A DNA stretch of 64,000 bases from Vibrio cyclitrophicus (GCA_023206055.1 CP065366.1:1488001-1552000), one strand, 5' to 3'. Counted from the stretch's first letter, positions 16,672 through 24,752 are shown. The notes: generated from the letters alone by a model not told the origin. A program made the numbers and translations.

Positions 16672-16980
16672 ATGAGTAATCGATTTATTGAATGTAGTGT
16701 TCATGGAAAACAACAAGAAACATTTGTCTGTCAACATATTGTGCAATCACTCGAAGATAAAAAGGCAAGAGGTTTTTGGTGGTCTGAAACACCAGGAAAT
16801 GAACGTTCTGATGCTTGGTGCTCAGAATGTGAGAGTAAGGTTAAAGACACGAATGGCGAATGGACTCCTGAGATCTTGGCTTTTGCAAAAGTTACACTTT
16901 TATGCGGGGCATGTTATGACCAAGCTAAATTAATCAACTTCCCTAAGCTAATAAATAAACCGTGGTGGAAGATTTGGTAA
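16672..16980 (+). CDS. Cysteine-rich hypothetical cassette protein
   Basis: The 102-residue cytoplasmic protein has paired cysteines and histidines (ECSVHG, FVCQHI, WCSECES, LCGACYDQ), suggesting one or two zinc-binding sites. The fold cannot be named. It is a whole cassette between attC sites 2 and 3, with a GGTGAAA region before the ATG. The Trp-rich C-terminus NKPWWKIW is distinctive. Function unknown. Confidence 0.7.
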   Translation: MSNRFIECSVHGKQQETFVCQHIVQSLEDKKARGFWWSETPGNERSDAWCSECESKVKDTNGEWTPEILAFAKVTLLCGACYDQAKLINFPKLINKPWWKIW

Positions 16981-17004
16981 GTCATCAAGTTCAGACAAAA
17001 TTTA

Positions 17005-17119
17005 TAACAAGCAATTTAAGCAGACTGTCAACGCTTGGCATTTTCAACTCGGTTTAGCTTCAGTGATTTAGGTGTTAAATTTGAGTGTATAGGTTGCGTT
17101 GTCAGCTACTTAATTGGGC
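17005..17119 (+). repeat. attC site 3, 5' part (interrupted by an IS)
   Basis: It begins TAACAAGC and continues to AATTGGGC, where the IS1111-type element enters. The missing right core GTTAAGC is found at 18452-18458, directly after the element. Rejoined, the two parts make an ordinary VCR-like attC. Confidence 0.88.
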
Positions 17120-17345
17120 TACATGGACTCCCTCTTTTGTCAACAATAACTCCCGCTGACAACAGTGGATCGGACAGCAGCTCTACATTCGGTGTTTAAT
17201 CGGATTCGTTCCGTCACCTTGATGATATTCGCTTGATGCCTGCCTCATTCGTTAAACAGTATTTATTACTTCCCAATTAAACAGGTTTAGGCATCTCGGT
17301 CTGGTCGTATTGTCATCATTTGCTATTGCTTTGACTCGGTGAGTG
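17120..17345 (-). ncRNA. Predicted bridge/seeker RNA of the IS1111-type element
   Basis: The non-coding end downstream of the transposase can fold with stem GATGCCT/AGGCATC (plus strand 17235-17241 with 17289-17295). Its loop holds TTAATTGGG, identical to the target left of the insertion (17110-17118), and TTAACGAATGA, the complement of the other junction (18446-18456). A second part holds complements of both IS ends (ATATCAT at 17222-17229; CTACAT at 17183-17188). This double match to target and donor is the bridge-RNA logic known for IS110/IS1111 elements. RNA ends are not determined. Confidence 0.65.
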
Positions 17346-18374
17346 TTAACCGCTTACATAGTTAATCTTGTACTCTTTTCCTGTTGTTAATAATGCCCAT
17401 ATTATACGAGCGTTTTTTGCTGCTAGGGCGACAGCTGCTCGTTTATAACCTCGTCGTTCAACGAGTTGATTTAACCAAATACTGTTGCGATCGGTTTTCT
17501 CTTTACATCGTGCAATAACGGCTCTTGCGCCATGAATAAGTAGAGTGCGAATATGTTTTTCGCCTCTTTTGCTGATGCGACCAAGATGAACATGACCACC
17601 TGTTGAGTATTGTCTTGGCACCAACCCTATCCAAGCGGCAAATTGGCGGCTAGAGCCAAATTGTTTGGCGTCATTGACGGTCGCGACAATGGCACTTGCA
17701 CTGTGTTCACCGACACCTGGAATATCCATGAGGGCTTTGGCTGAAGCCATCTCACGAACTAAAGCAGAGACTCTGCGATCATAGTGCAATACTTCTAGGT
17801 TAAGGTTTTGAATCTTGTTCGATAGATCTTGAAGTAGTTCTCGAGCGAGTATAGGCAAACCATTTTCTGCATCTTCAAGAACGCTACCAATGGTGTTTTG
17901 AGCCGAGTAGCGACCCTGCGGCATCACAATGCCAAATTCGGAAAGCAAACCTCTGAGTTGGTTAATGGTCGCTGTTCTTGTTTTAATTAGCCCCTGCCGA
18001 ATACGATGCAGGCAAAGCATAGCTTGTTGCTCTTCACTTTTGATAGAGACAAATCGTGTTTTGGGTCTAGATACCGCTTCACAGATGGCCTCTGCGTCAT
18101 TGGCATCATTCTTCTCATTTTGTCTATATGGAATAACGAATTTGGACGCCATAATTTTTGGGTTATGACCGAGTTTCAGTAGCTCTCTCGCCCAGTGGTG
18201 TGCGCCAGAGCACGCCTCCATACCGATGAGGCAGGGCGGTAACTTCGCGAATGTTTCTAAGAGTTTGTTTCTTTTGACAGTTTTGCGTAGGACGCACTTG
18301 CCATATGCATCAACGCCGTGAATACTGAACACATTCTTGGCGAGGTCAACGCCAATAGTTTGAATGGTGGACAT
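17346..18374 (-). CDS. IS1111-type (IS110 superfamily) DEDD transposase
   Basis: The 342-residue recombinase has an N-terminal RuvC-like DEDD domain (IGVDLAKNVFSIHG, IGMEACSGAHHW and NDANDAEAI supply the acidic residues) and a C-terminal Transposase_20 domain (LMDIPGVGEHSASAIV, AWIGLVPRQYSTGG, GRISKRGEKHIRTLL) with the conserved serine region. Both domains look intact. A GGAGGTT ribosome site precedes the ATG. It would act as a tetramer with the RNA encoded in the downstream non-coding end to choose target sites. Confidence 0.95.
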   Translation of the reverse strand: MSTIQTIGVDLAKNVFSIHGVDAYGKCVLRKTVKRNKLLETFAKLPPCLIGMEACSGAHHWARELLKLGHNPKIMASKFVIPYRQNEKNDANDAEAICEAVSRPKTRFVSIKSEEQQAMLCLHRIRQGLIKTRTATINQLRGLLSEFGIVMPQGRYSAQNTIGSVLEDAENGLPILARELLQDLSNKIQNLNLEVLHYDRRVSALVREMASAKALMDIPGVGEHSASAIVATVNDAKQFGSSRQFAAWIGLVPRQYSTGGHVHLGRISKRGEKHIRTLLIHGARAVIARCKEKTDRNSIWLNQLVERRGYKRAAVALAAKNARIIWALLTTGKEYKINYVSG

Positions 18375-18472
18375 AGTAACCTCCAGTTCTTCAGTGTGTA
18401 CTTAGTAAGTATGGCACGCAGAGTGTCAGGTAGAGGGAGTCCATATCATTCGTTAAGCATCATAGGAAAATT

Positions 18473-19459
18473 ATGACGAAAGAAAATAAAAGCTTAGTAT
18501 TTTACTCATGGCAGAGTGATTTAGATAAAAAAACAAATCAAGGTGCCATTCGTGGCGCACTTAATAAAGCGTCAGCTGAATTGGGTCAAAATAACTATCA
18601 TATAGTTATTGATGAAGCTACTAGTAATCAACCTGGAAGCCCCAATATTCCTGAAACAATCATGAGAAAGATTCAACAAAGCGATATCTTTGTTGCAGAT
18701 GTGAGCTTTGTCGATTGTTCTTCAAATCCCAAACGATTATCTAATCCCAATGTTATCTTCGAACTCGGGTATGCTGTTGCGTATTTAGGTTGGGAACGCA
18801 TCATCTTAGTATTTAACGAACACTATGGTTCAGTAAATGATTTACCATTCGACTTTGATAGACATAGAGCATTAGTTTATGAAGTAGCAGGAAAGGATGA
18901 TAAAAATGGCATATCTAAACTGGATAAAACAATTACTGAAGCTTTGAAATTGATTATCGATAATAATCCAGAAAAAAGGTATCTCTCTGTCAATCAATCT
19001 GAAGAACAAGTTAAACGTAAGCGCGATTTAGTTAATTTTAAATGGCTTTTTTCTCAAGTTCACTTAGGAACTATTGATAATTTGCTGATGAATTTTCCTG
19101 ATAAAATATCAAGCCGAAGTACGCATTTTTGGGAAGGCTATAACGCCGTTTACAATAGTAGCTATTTTCATTTATATGATAAAAATTTAGAGAATTTAGT
19201 AACTAACCTTTATACACAATGGCAATGTAGCTTGAGCTATTACCATTGTTACAATTCAGATCTTCAAGGTGACAGCACGTTTGATCATTCAAGCTATCAA
19301 CCTAATCGCCAATCTGATTACGATAAGTTAGTAGTTATAGGTAAAGACTTTCAGAAAAGTCTAAATGAATTATTAGACTTCGTTCGTTACAATTACATTG
19401 AAATTGATGTTGAAGCTACAAGCAAACTGGCTTGGGTAGATTATTTAGGGTATCAATAG
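18473..19459 (+). CDS. TIR-like domain cassette protein, possible defence effector
   Basis: The 328-residue protein begins VFYSWQSDLDKKTNQGAIR and continues with HIVIDEATSNQPGSPNIPE and SNPNVIFELGYAVAYLGWERIILV (landmarks: SWQSD near residue 12, PGSP near 53, the ELGYA Glu near 96). This matches the TIR-like/predicted nucleotide-binding domain found as effector in several bacterial immune proteins; the Glu in ELGYA occupies the catalytic position of NAD-cleaving TIR domains. The C-terminal 180 residues are not recognised and may be a sensor. It is a complete cassette whose attC is split by the first IS110 copy. Defence is inferred. Confidence 0.7.
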   Translation: MTKENKSLVFYSWQSDLDKKTNQGAIRGALNKASAELGQNNYHIVIDEATSNQPGSPNIPETIMRKIQQSDIFVADVSFVDCSSNPKRLSNPNVIFELGYAVAYLGWERIILVFNEHYGSVNDLPFDFDRHRALVYEVAGKDDKNGISKLDKTITEALKLIIDNNPEKRYLSVNQSEEQVKRKRDLVNFKWLFSQVHLGTIDNLLMNFPDKISSRSTHFWEGYNAVYNSSYFHLYDKNLENLVTNLYTQWQCSLSYYHCYNSDLQGDSTFDHSSYQPNRQSDYDKLVVIGKDFQKSLNELLDFVRYNYIEIDVEATSKLAWVDYLGYQ

Positions 19460-19495
19460 TGAATGATGCTTAACAAACGACTATGGCGTCAATGA

Positions 19496-20452
19496 TTAGT
19501 TTTTGGCTGTATTTTCATCCCACATGGCGCCATCTCTCAGCATAGAGTTAAGGGTCACAACCATCTTTCGAACACACGCGATTATTGCGACTTTCTTAGG
19601 CTTTCCGGCAGCTAAAAGTCGAGCATAAGTCGCTTTGAATACGGGGTTACATTGCATGGCTGACATCATCGCCATGTATAAAACGGTTCGTACTTGCGCT
19701 CGACCGCCTTGGATTACGCGCTTACCTTTGTAGCGACCACTTTCACGTGTGATTGGAGCTACACCTATCAGTGATGCTGCTTGTTTATTCGTGATGTAGC
19801 CAAGTTCAGGTACGTTGCTAATTATTGATGCAGCGGCAATGTTTCCTATTCCTGGAACGCTCTGCAATATTGTGTTTTTAGCTTGGTATTCAGGGCTATC
19901 TTTAATGAGTTTAACGAGCTTTTCTTCTAACTTGGTGATTTGATTTTTTATCGTGGTTAGCACCGGTTTGATAGTCGGATGGAGAGAAGCGGGAAGTATC
20001 TGGATTCGGTTCTTTTCCATTGTTTGCATGGATAACAACTGGTTTCGGCGAATGACTAAGTCACTCATTAGGCGTATGTTTTTTGGCTTTATGACAGTAA
20101 GAACTGGTTTGATTGCTTCTCCATAGTGAGCGATCAACTCTGCATCTAAACGATCATTTTTGGCTCTGCGGCCAATAGCACCAGCGAATCGTTTTATGTG
20201 GACAGGGTTTGCTCTGACAATAGGTAGTTGAGCCTCTGCACATGCAAGAACAAAAGGCATTTCAAATCGGCCTGTTGCTTCAATAACTATACGCTCAGGA
20301 TTATGACTTTTAATCGTTTTGAGTGCTTTCTTGATGCCTTTATCATTGTTCTCTACTGAGAAAAATAGATCTAGTGGCCTGATGTGGATGTCTAATTGTG
20401 TTTTTCCGGTATCAACTCCAACGTTGATGCTTTGATTGATTTTGGTATTCAT
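19496..20452 (-). CDS. IS110-type DEDD transposase, copy 1
   Basis: The 318-residue recombinase has DEDD motifs INVGVDTGKTQLDIHI, IVIEATGRFE and KNDRLDAELIAHYG in the RuvC-like domain, and a Transposase_20 domain (LQSVPGIGNIAAASII, SLIGVAPITRESGRYKGKR, GGRAQVRTVLYMAMM). Both halves are intact, so the element is probably active. Its protein is identical to copy 2. It is expected to bind the bridge RNA made from the upstream non-coding end. Confidence 0.95.
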   Translation of the reverse strand: MNTKINQSINVGVDTGKTQLDIHIRPLDLFFSVENNDKGIKKALKTIKSHNPERIVIEATGRFEMPFVLACAEAQLPIVRANPVHIKRFAGAIGRRAKNDRLDAELIAHYGEAIKPVLTVIKPKNIRLMSDLVIRRNQLLSMQTMEKNRIQILPASLHPTIKPVLTTIKNQITKLEEKLVKLIKDSPEYQAKNTILQSVPGIGNIAAASIISNVPELGYITNKQAASLIGVAPITRESGRYKGKRVIQGGRAQVRTVLYMAMMSAMQCNPVFKATYARLLAAGKPKKVAIIACVRKMVVTLNSMLRDGAMWDENTAKN

Positions 20453-20657
20453 AATAAGCTAACTCATGCTTGCATAATGCGGGTTCGAGACCCAGTCGAC
20501 TATTCGAGGTTTATGCTTGAAGTCCTATGTAGCGTTCATGTTTGTTATCGGTCTCTCGATAGAGGAGCCAGCGTTTAAACGAACTGCTACATAGAAAGCT
20601 TTAGTTGCAGCTAAAGCCTGGGTCTCACATTACCCGATTGGAGTGCTTATTATCCAT
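20453..20657 (-). ncRNA. Predicted bridge RNA of IS110 copy 1
   Basis: Reading the minus strand upstream of the transposase, three stem-loops are visible. The middle one (20525-20537 pairs with 20581-20594) encloses TTAAACGCT, identical to the left target flank (complement of 20662-20670), and GATAACAAA, the complement of the right target flank (TAACAAA at 19471). The next loop (stem 20472-20477 with 20511-20516) holds ATAGTCG, identical to the IS right end (19478-19484). This is the target-loop/donor-loop order of an IS110 bridge RNA. The right donor guide is not clear. RNA ends are undetermined. Confidence 0.65.
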
Positions 20658-20781
20658 ACAAAGCGTTTAAGACAGATTCCCAACGCTTGGCATTTTTCAT
20701 TCCATCGTTGGGTATAGTGTTTACGGTGCAATGGTTTAGGTAAGGTGGTAGCGTTGCTCACTACTTAACGCGGCGTTAAGT
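20658..20781 (+). repeat. attC site 4, main part (5' end split off by an IS)
   Basis: AAGCGTTTAAGACAGATTCC through to GCGGCGTTAAG. Its first six bases, TAACAA, remain at 19471-19476 on the far side of the IS110 copy. This attC belongs to the TIR-like cassette. Confidence 0.88.
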
Positions 20782-20822
20782 TTCAAAAGTAAATTTATAA
20801 TGTTGAGGTATTTTTAGAAGTG

Positions 20823-21368
20823 ATGGGATTACAGTGGAAAGCATTAAATAAAGTATATCTGTCTACTATTACAGCTGTACTTTTTCTCTTTTTCTCGGCT
20901 AGCGCTTTTGCTAGTCAATACAAAATTTATACATTAGATAACCTCATCGAAGCTCCATTTCCAGGAGTGCCGGAAGATATAGGCATTATTAATAATGATG
21001 GGCAAAAATATCAGGGGTACAATTACGTAGATAATCAATCGGGGCTTTTGTTTACATCGACCTTACAGAAAAATAAGGTTGTGTACTCTTCAAAAACTAT
21101 AGATAGAGCAATCGACAGCTTTATCAATGGATCTGCGATAGCCATGAATGGGAAAGTCGCGTTTAAAAGCTTAGGGGAAATTGCTGGTAATCGCGGGGCG
21201 TACTTTAAAATCACCATGACTTATCAAGGGGTCAAAATGCATAAGAGTGCTGCCGTCCTGTATGAGGGTGGTCATTTTTATACGTGGTCTGTAATAGGTC
21301 AAGATGACGTTTTAGTTACATCTACATTTAACAAATACGTAAAGTATTTTAAGATGGTAAGTAATTGA
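20823..21368 (+). CDS. Secreted hypothetical cassette protein
   Basis: The 181-residue product has a signal peptide (hydrophobic VYLSTITAVLFLFFSASA, cleavage near AFA-SQ), so it is predicted to be periplasmic or exported. The mature part is beta-rich (KVAFKSLGEIAGNRGAYFKI, then YTWSVIGQDD) without a recognised domain. A GTG at 20820 immediately before the ATG is an alternative start. It is a whole cassette between attC 4 and attC 5. Confidence 0.7.
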   Translation: MGLQWKALNKVYLSTITAVLFLFFSASAFASQYKIYTLDNLIEAPFPGVPEDIGIINNDGQKYQGYNYVDNQSGLLFTSTLQKNKVVYSSKTIDRAIDSFINGSAIAMNGKVAFKSLGEIAGNRGAYFKITMTYQGVKMHKSAAVLYEGGHFYTWSVIGQDDVLVTSTFNKYVKYFKMVSN

Positions 21369-21378
21369 AAATAAAACT

Positions 21379-21504
21379 TAACAAGCTGTTTAAGAGTGAT
21401 TCGCAACGTTTGGCATTTTCGCTATGCGTTGCGTTTAGTGTTTAAGGTGGTATGCGGGAGCTTCGTCGGTGTTGCGTTGCTCACACCTTAACAGGGCGTT
21501 ATGA
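21379..21504 (+). repeat. attC site 5 (VCR-like)
   Basis: TAACAAGCTG to GGGCGTTATGA with the conserved interior AGAGTGATTCGCAACG and TTGCTCACACCTTAACAG. Confidence 0.92.
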
Positions 21505-21564
21505 CAATAAGGTGTATAGTTTCAATTTCCTTGTTAGAATGAATTTTCCTTATTTTTCAGTTTA

Positions 21565-22491
21565 TTGGAGCATGTGTTGGTCAAGGGTTATACAATTGAG
21601 CGCGTTGTAAGGTTATTTGGGATAGTTTGTGTGTCCTTTTTCGTTGTGGAACTTCTGCCTTTATTTCGTGGTGCGAAGGAGTTGGTTGTATTATACCCAA
21701 TGTTCGAAGAGTATGATCTTAATTGGTTGATTGGCAAAGAATGGGTTCTACTTGGTTTATTATCTGGCCTGCTCTCTGTAATTTTTTGGCATGTACTATT
21801 CTTTTCAGTCATTAGCGGTCGTAACTGGTTTATGGGGATAATTGAACGAAGAGTTTTAATAAAGTCCTATGATTATTTTTGGTATATAGGGAGCTTTATA
21901 TCTGTTCTACTTTCATTGAACGTGCTAAATGTAGGAAACTTGGTCTCTGTGGAAGACAATCTACAAAGTGAGATACGAAAATTTGATGAAGTGTTGAGCA
22001 ATACAAGTAAAGCAATGTCTTCTCTTTGCTCTAAAGAAGAAATCGTAAACTCAAACAATAGTAAAGATAATATAAGTACCGTAGTCTGTAATTCAAGTGA
22101 TTTTAGTTTGTCCCAGTTGGAAGTATGTAATGATTTTGATTCTGAGATTAATGACTTAGTCAATTTCAATGAAGATAATAGAAAGAAAATAGCTAAAAGT
22201 TTATCTACAACAATATATGTTCATTGTGAGACTTTGAGTAAGTTGGAGATTTCAAAAGTTCGACTTAACGATATTAGACAAAAAATTAGAAGTGAAAGTG
22301 CTTCTATTTTCAATAAGTTGTTTTGGACCTTTTTCCTTCCGGTCATTATCGGGTTTAGGGTGGTTAAAACAACAATCGAATTTGCCGATGAGAGAAGGAA
22401 GATTATTGCTGATAGTGAGGTTCGCCAAAAAATTGATGTTGATGAATATTCCTTAAAGTACATTTACCCTAGCGTTTATAGTTCGAAGTGA
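21565..22491 (+). CDS. Membrane hypothetical cassette protein
   Basis: Up to 308 residues. Start is uncertain: TTG at 21565, or GTG 21574 / TTG 21577 behind GGAG. Hydrophobic segments near residues 14-34, 53-80 and 100-128 and a last one near IFNKLFWTFFLPVIIGF (about 260) predict four membrane spans. The long polar loop between spans 3 and 4 (about 130 residues, four Cys, Ser/Asn-rich, probably periplasmic) is the notable feature. AT-rich codon use fits an imported cassette. No family recognised. Confidence 0.65.
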   Translation: MEHVLVKGYTIERVVRLFGIVCVSFFVVELLPLFRGAKELVVLYPMFEEYDLNWLIGKEWVLLGLLSGLLSVIFWHVLFFSVISGRNWFMGIIERRVLIKSYDYFWYIGSFISVLLSLNVLNVGNLVSVEDNLQSEIRKFDEVLSNTSKAMSSLCSKEEIVNSNNSKDNISTVVCNSSDFSLSQLEVCNDFDSEINDLVNFNEDNRKKIAKSLSTTIYVHCETLSKLEISKVRLNDIRQKIRSESASIFNKLFWTFFLPVIIGFRVVKTTIEFADERRKIIADSEVRQKIDVDEYSLKYIYPSVYSSK

Positions 22492-22510
22492 GGTTTGACC
22501 GAGATTGTCA

Positions 22511-22633
22511 TAACAAACTGTTTAAGAGTGATTCGCAACGCGTGGCATTTTTACTATGCGTTGGTTTTCGCGATTAAGGTCGTATGAGGGAGCTTCGGTA
22601 TAGCGTTGCTCACACCTTAACAGGGCGTTATAT
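22511..22633 (+). repeat. attC site 6 (VCR-like)
   Basis: TAACAAACTG to GGGCGTTATAT, nearly identical to attC 5 in its interior. Confidence 0.92.
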
Positions 22634-22656
22634 GCCTTATCAAGTATGGAGAATAT

Positions 22657-23034
22657 ATGGACTTACTAGTTGAACAAGAAATTGAACTTCATCAGTACGA
22701 CGTCCGACATAACCAACTCGATAGAGAACGTTTGATTCACCCGCAATTTTCAGAAGTTGGTAAATCTGGGAATAGCTATGACTATTCTTCTATCGTTAAA
22801 ATGATGGAAACTGAAGAACCTTCAAATACTCGTGTTCATTCGCAAAGCTATGAATGTATTCAACTTGAACCATCTGTCCAACTGTTAAAGTATGAGTCAG
22901 CTATTGTCGACAAATCAGGTGAAGTCAGTGACTACGCAAAACGTTGTTCTATTTGGGTTTTTACAGGTACATCTTGGCAATTAAAGTATCACCAAGGCAC
23001 GCCATGTTCGCCTTTTAAATTTGAACAAATCTAA
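22657..23034 (+). CDS. NTF2-like (DUF4440/SnoaL-type) cassette protein
   Basis: The 125-residue protein has the DUF4440/NTF2-like pattern: N-terminal helix LLVEQEIELHQYDVRHNQLD, then LIHPQFSEVGKSG (residues about 27-39), a beta-sheet half ending in RCSIWVFTGTSWQLKYHQGTP. Such small cone-shaped proteins bind or turn over small molecules; activity cannot be predicted. ATG at 22657 is preceded by GGAGAA. A complete cassette between attC 6 and 7. Confidence 0.78.
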   Translation: MDLLVEQEIELHQYDVRHNQLDRERLIHPQFSEVGKSGNSYDYSSIVKMMETEEPSNTRVHSQSYECIQLEPSVQLLKYESAIVDKSGEVSDYAKRCSIWVFTGTSWQLKYHQGTPCSPFKFEQI

Positions 23035-23053
23035 GCTTTGGAGAACTGACATA

Positions 23054-23176
23054 TAACAAATTGTTCAACTGGATTCAAAAACGTTCGGCATTTTTGTAAT
23101 GGTCAGCTTTTGTGGTTAAGGTGGTCATAAAAAGTTTGGTGCCAGGGTTTTCTCACCAATTAACAAGGTGTTAGGG
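23054..23176 (+). repeat. attC site 7 (diverged VCR-like)
   Basis: TAACAAATTG to AAGGTGTTAGGG. The interior (ACGTTCGGCATTTTTG, then TTCTCACCAATTAACAAGG) differs from the other VCR-like sites, so the cassette probably has a separate origin. Confidence 0.8.
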
Positions 23177-23191
23177 CACAAAGGAAAGGCT

Positions 23192-23554
23192 ATGAGTTTA
23201 GAAGTATTAGAGTCTGTTTTGTTGGTAGTAGGTACTGTTGCTGCATGTATTGCTGCAGTGCCAGTGATCAAGTCTTGGGTTCCTACAAAATTAACTAGAG
23301 AAGAACGAGCAATTTTAAAGTTAGCTTTAAGCAATCCTACATTTAAAGGAATCTTAGAATACAACTTAGAGCCTGAATCTATAGTTAAGAGTCCATATAA
23401 GCACGATGAAACAATAGGTGTCAGCGCGGAAATACTGGAATTAAGAGAAAAACAATTACTCCAAGTCCTTGAAGGTAATTTTGGGCAACCAGCAGGCTCT
23501 GTATGGTTTCAATTAACTGCTAAAGGCTACGCTGTAGCTAAGCGTCTATCTTGA
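23192..23554 (+). CDS. Hypothetical cassette protein with one membrane span
   Basis: The 120-residue protein starts at the ATG behind AAAGGAAAG; an in-frame GTG at 23168 lies inside the attC end and is not credible. One N-terminal hydrophobic segment (VLLVVGTVAACIAAVPVI) precedes a soluble part resembling a small winged helix (ILKLALSNPTFKGIL, then WFQLTAKGYAVAKRL). Function unknown. Its attC is split by the second IS110 copy. Confidence 0.65.
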   Translation: MSLEVLESVLLVVGTVAACIAAVPVIKSWVPTKLTREERAILKLALSNPTFKGILEYNLEPESIVKSPYKHDETIGVSAEILELREKQLLQVLEGNFGQPAGSVWFQLTAKGYAVAKRLS

Positions 23555-23590
23555 GAATTCTGCCCTAACAAACGACTATGGCGTCAATGA

Positions 23591-24547
23591 TTAGTTTTTG
23601 GCTGTATTTTCATCCCACATGGCGCCATCTCTCAGCATAGAGTTAAGGGTCACAACCATCTTTCGAACACACGCGATTATTGCGACTTTCTTAGGCTTTC
23701 CGGCAGCTAAAAGTCGAGCATAAGTCGCTTTGAATACGGGGTTACATTGCATGGCTGACATCATCGCCATGTATAAAACGGTTCGTACTTGCGCTCGACC
23801 GCCTTGGATTACGCGCTTACCTTTGTAGCGACCACTTTCACGTGTGATTGGAGCTACACCTATCAGTGATGCTGCTTGTTTATTCGTGATGTAGCCAAGT
23901 TCAGGTACGTTGCTAATTATTGATGCAGCGGCAATGTTTCCTATTCCTGGAACGCTCTGCAATATTGTGTTTTTAGCTTGGTATTCAGGGCTATCTTTAA
24001 TGAGTTTAACGAGCTTTTCTTCTAACTTGGTGATTTGATTTTTTATCGTGGTTAGCACCGGTTTGATAGTCGGATGGAGAGAAGCGGGAAGTATCTGGAT
24101 TCGGTTCTTTTCCATTGTTTGCATGGATAACAACTGGTTTCGGCGAATGACTAAGTCACTCATTAGGCGTATGTTTTTTGGCTTTATGACAGTAAGAACT
24201 GGTTTGATTGCTTCTCCATAGTGAGCGATCAACTCTGCATCTAAACGATCATTTTTGGCTCTGCGGCCAATAGCACCAGCGAATCGTTTTATGTGGACAG
24301 GGTTTGCTCTGACAATAGGTAGTTGAGCCTCTGCACATGCAAGAACAAAAGGCATTTCAAATCGGCCTGTTGCTTCAATAACTATACGCTCAGGATTATG
24401 ACTTTTAATCGTTTTGAGTGCTTTCTTGATGCCTTTATCATTGTTCTCTACTGAGAAAAATAGATCTAGTGGCCTGATGTGGATGTCTAATTGTGTTTTT
24501 CCGGTATCAACTCCAACGTTGATGCTTTGATTGATTTTGGTATTCAT
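23591..24547 (-). CDS. IS110-type DEDD transposase, copy 2
   Basis: The 318-residue sequence is identical to copy 1 at 19496-20452, with all DEDD and Transposase_20 motifs intact. Identity at protein level, and by eye at DNA level, means recent transposition or gene conversion. With copy 1 in direct orientation it frames four cassettes (20.8-23.6 kb) that could be lost by homologous recombination. Confidence 0.95.
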   Translation of the reverse strand: MNTKINQSINVGVDTGKTQLDIHIRPLDLFFSVENNDKGIKKALKTIKSHNPERIVIEATGRFEMPFVLACAEAQLPIVRANPVHIKRFAGAIGRRAKNDRLDAELIAHYGEAIKPVLTVIKPKNIRLMSDLVIRRNQLLSMQTMEKNRIQILPASLHPTIKPVLTTIKNQITKLEEKLVKLIKDSPEYQAKNTILQSVPGIGNIAAASIISNVPELGYITNKQAASLIGVAPITRESGRYKGKRVIQGGRAQVRTVLYMAMMSAMQCNPVFKATYARLLAAGKPKKVAIIACVRKMVVTLNSMLRDGAMWDENTAKN

Positions 24548-24752
24548 AATAAGCTAACTCATGCTTGCATAATGCGGGTTCGAGACCCAGTCGACTATTC
24601 GAGGTTTATGCTTGAAGTCCTATGTAGCGTTCATGTTTGTTATCGGTCTCTCGATAGAGGAGCCAGCGTTTAAACGAACTGCTACATAGAAAGCTTTAGT
24701 TGCAGCTAAAGCCTGGGTCTCACATTACCCGATTGGAGTGCTTATTATCCAT
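24548..24752 (-). ncRNA. Predicted bridge RNA of IS110 copy 2
   Basis: Same sequence as the copy 1 region, with the target loop at about 24620-24689. The target here reads AGCATTTAA where the guide encodes AGCGTTTAA, an 8 of 9 match; the TAACAAA side matches fully. The guide therefore tolerates variation among attC 5' ends. Confidence 0.62.

Larger units (their letters stand above)
17120..18451 (-). mobile_element. IS1111-type insertion sequence inside the attC 3' end
   Basis: The 1332-bp element has subterminal 12-bp inverted repeats (ATGGACTCCCTC at 17123 and GAGGGAGTCCAT at 18433). Beyond them lie 3 bp on the downstream side of the transposase and 7 bp on the upstream side, the asymmetry known for the IS1111 group. 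It is inserted exactly before the GTTAAGC core of attC 3. The IS1111-attC subgroup is known to target this place. No target duplication is needed. Confidence 0.9.
19477..20657 (-). mobile_element. IS110-type insertion sequence, copy 1, in the attC 5' end
   Basis: The 1181-bp element lies between TAACAA (5' end of attC 4, 19471-19476) and ACAAAGCG (20658 on). ACAA is present on both sides and may be the shared core. There are no obvious terminal inverted repeats, as usual for the IS110 group. About 205 bp of non-coding DNA lies upstream of the transposase. It looks identical to copy 2 at 23572-24752 by eye. Confidence 0.9.
23572..24752 (-). mobile_element. IS110-type insertion sequence, copy 2, in an attC 5' end
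   Basis: Apparently identical to copy 1 over 1181 bp and inserted at the same relative place: TAACAA (23566-23571) on one side and ACAAGCATTTAAG (24753 on) on the other. ACAA again flanks both ends. Same orientation as copy 1, 4095 bp away. Confidence 0.9.
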
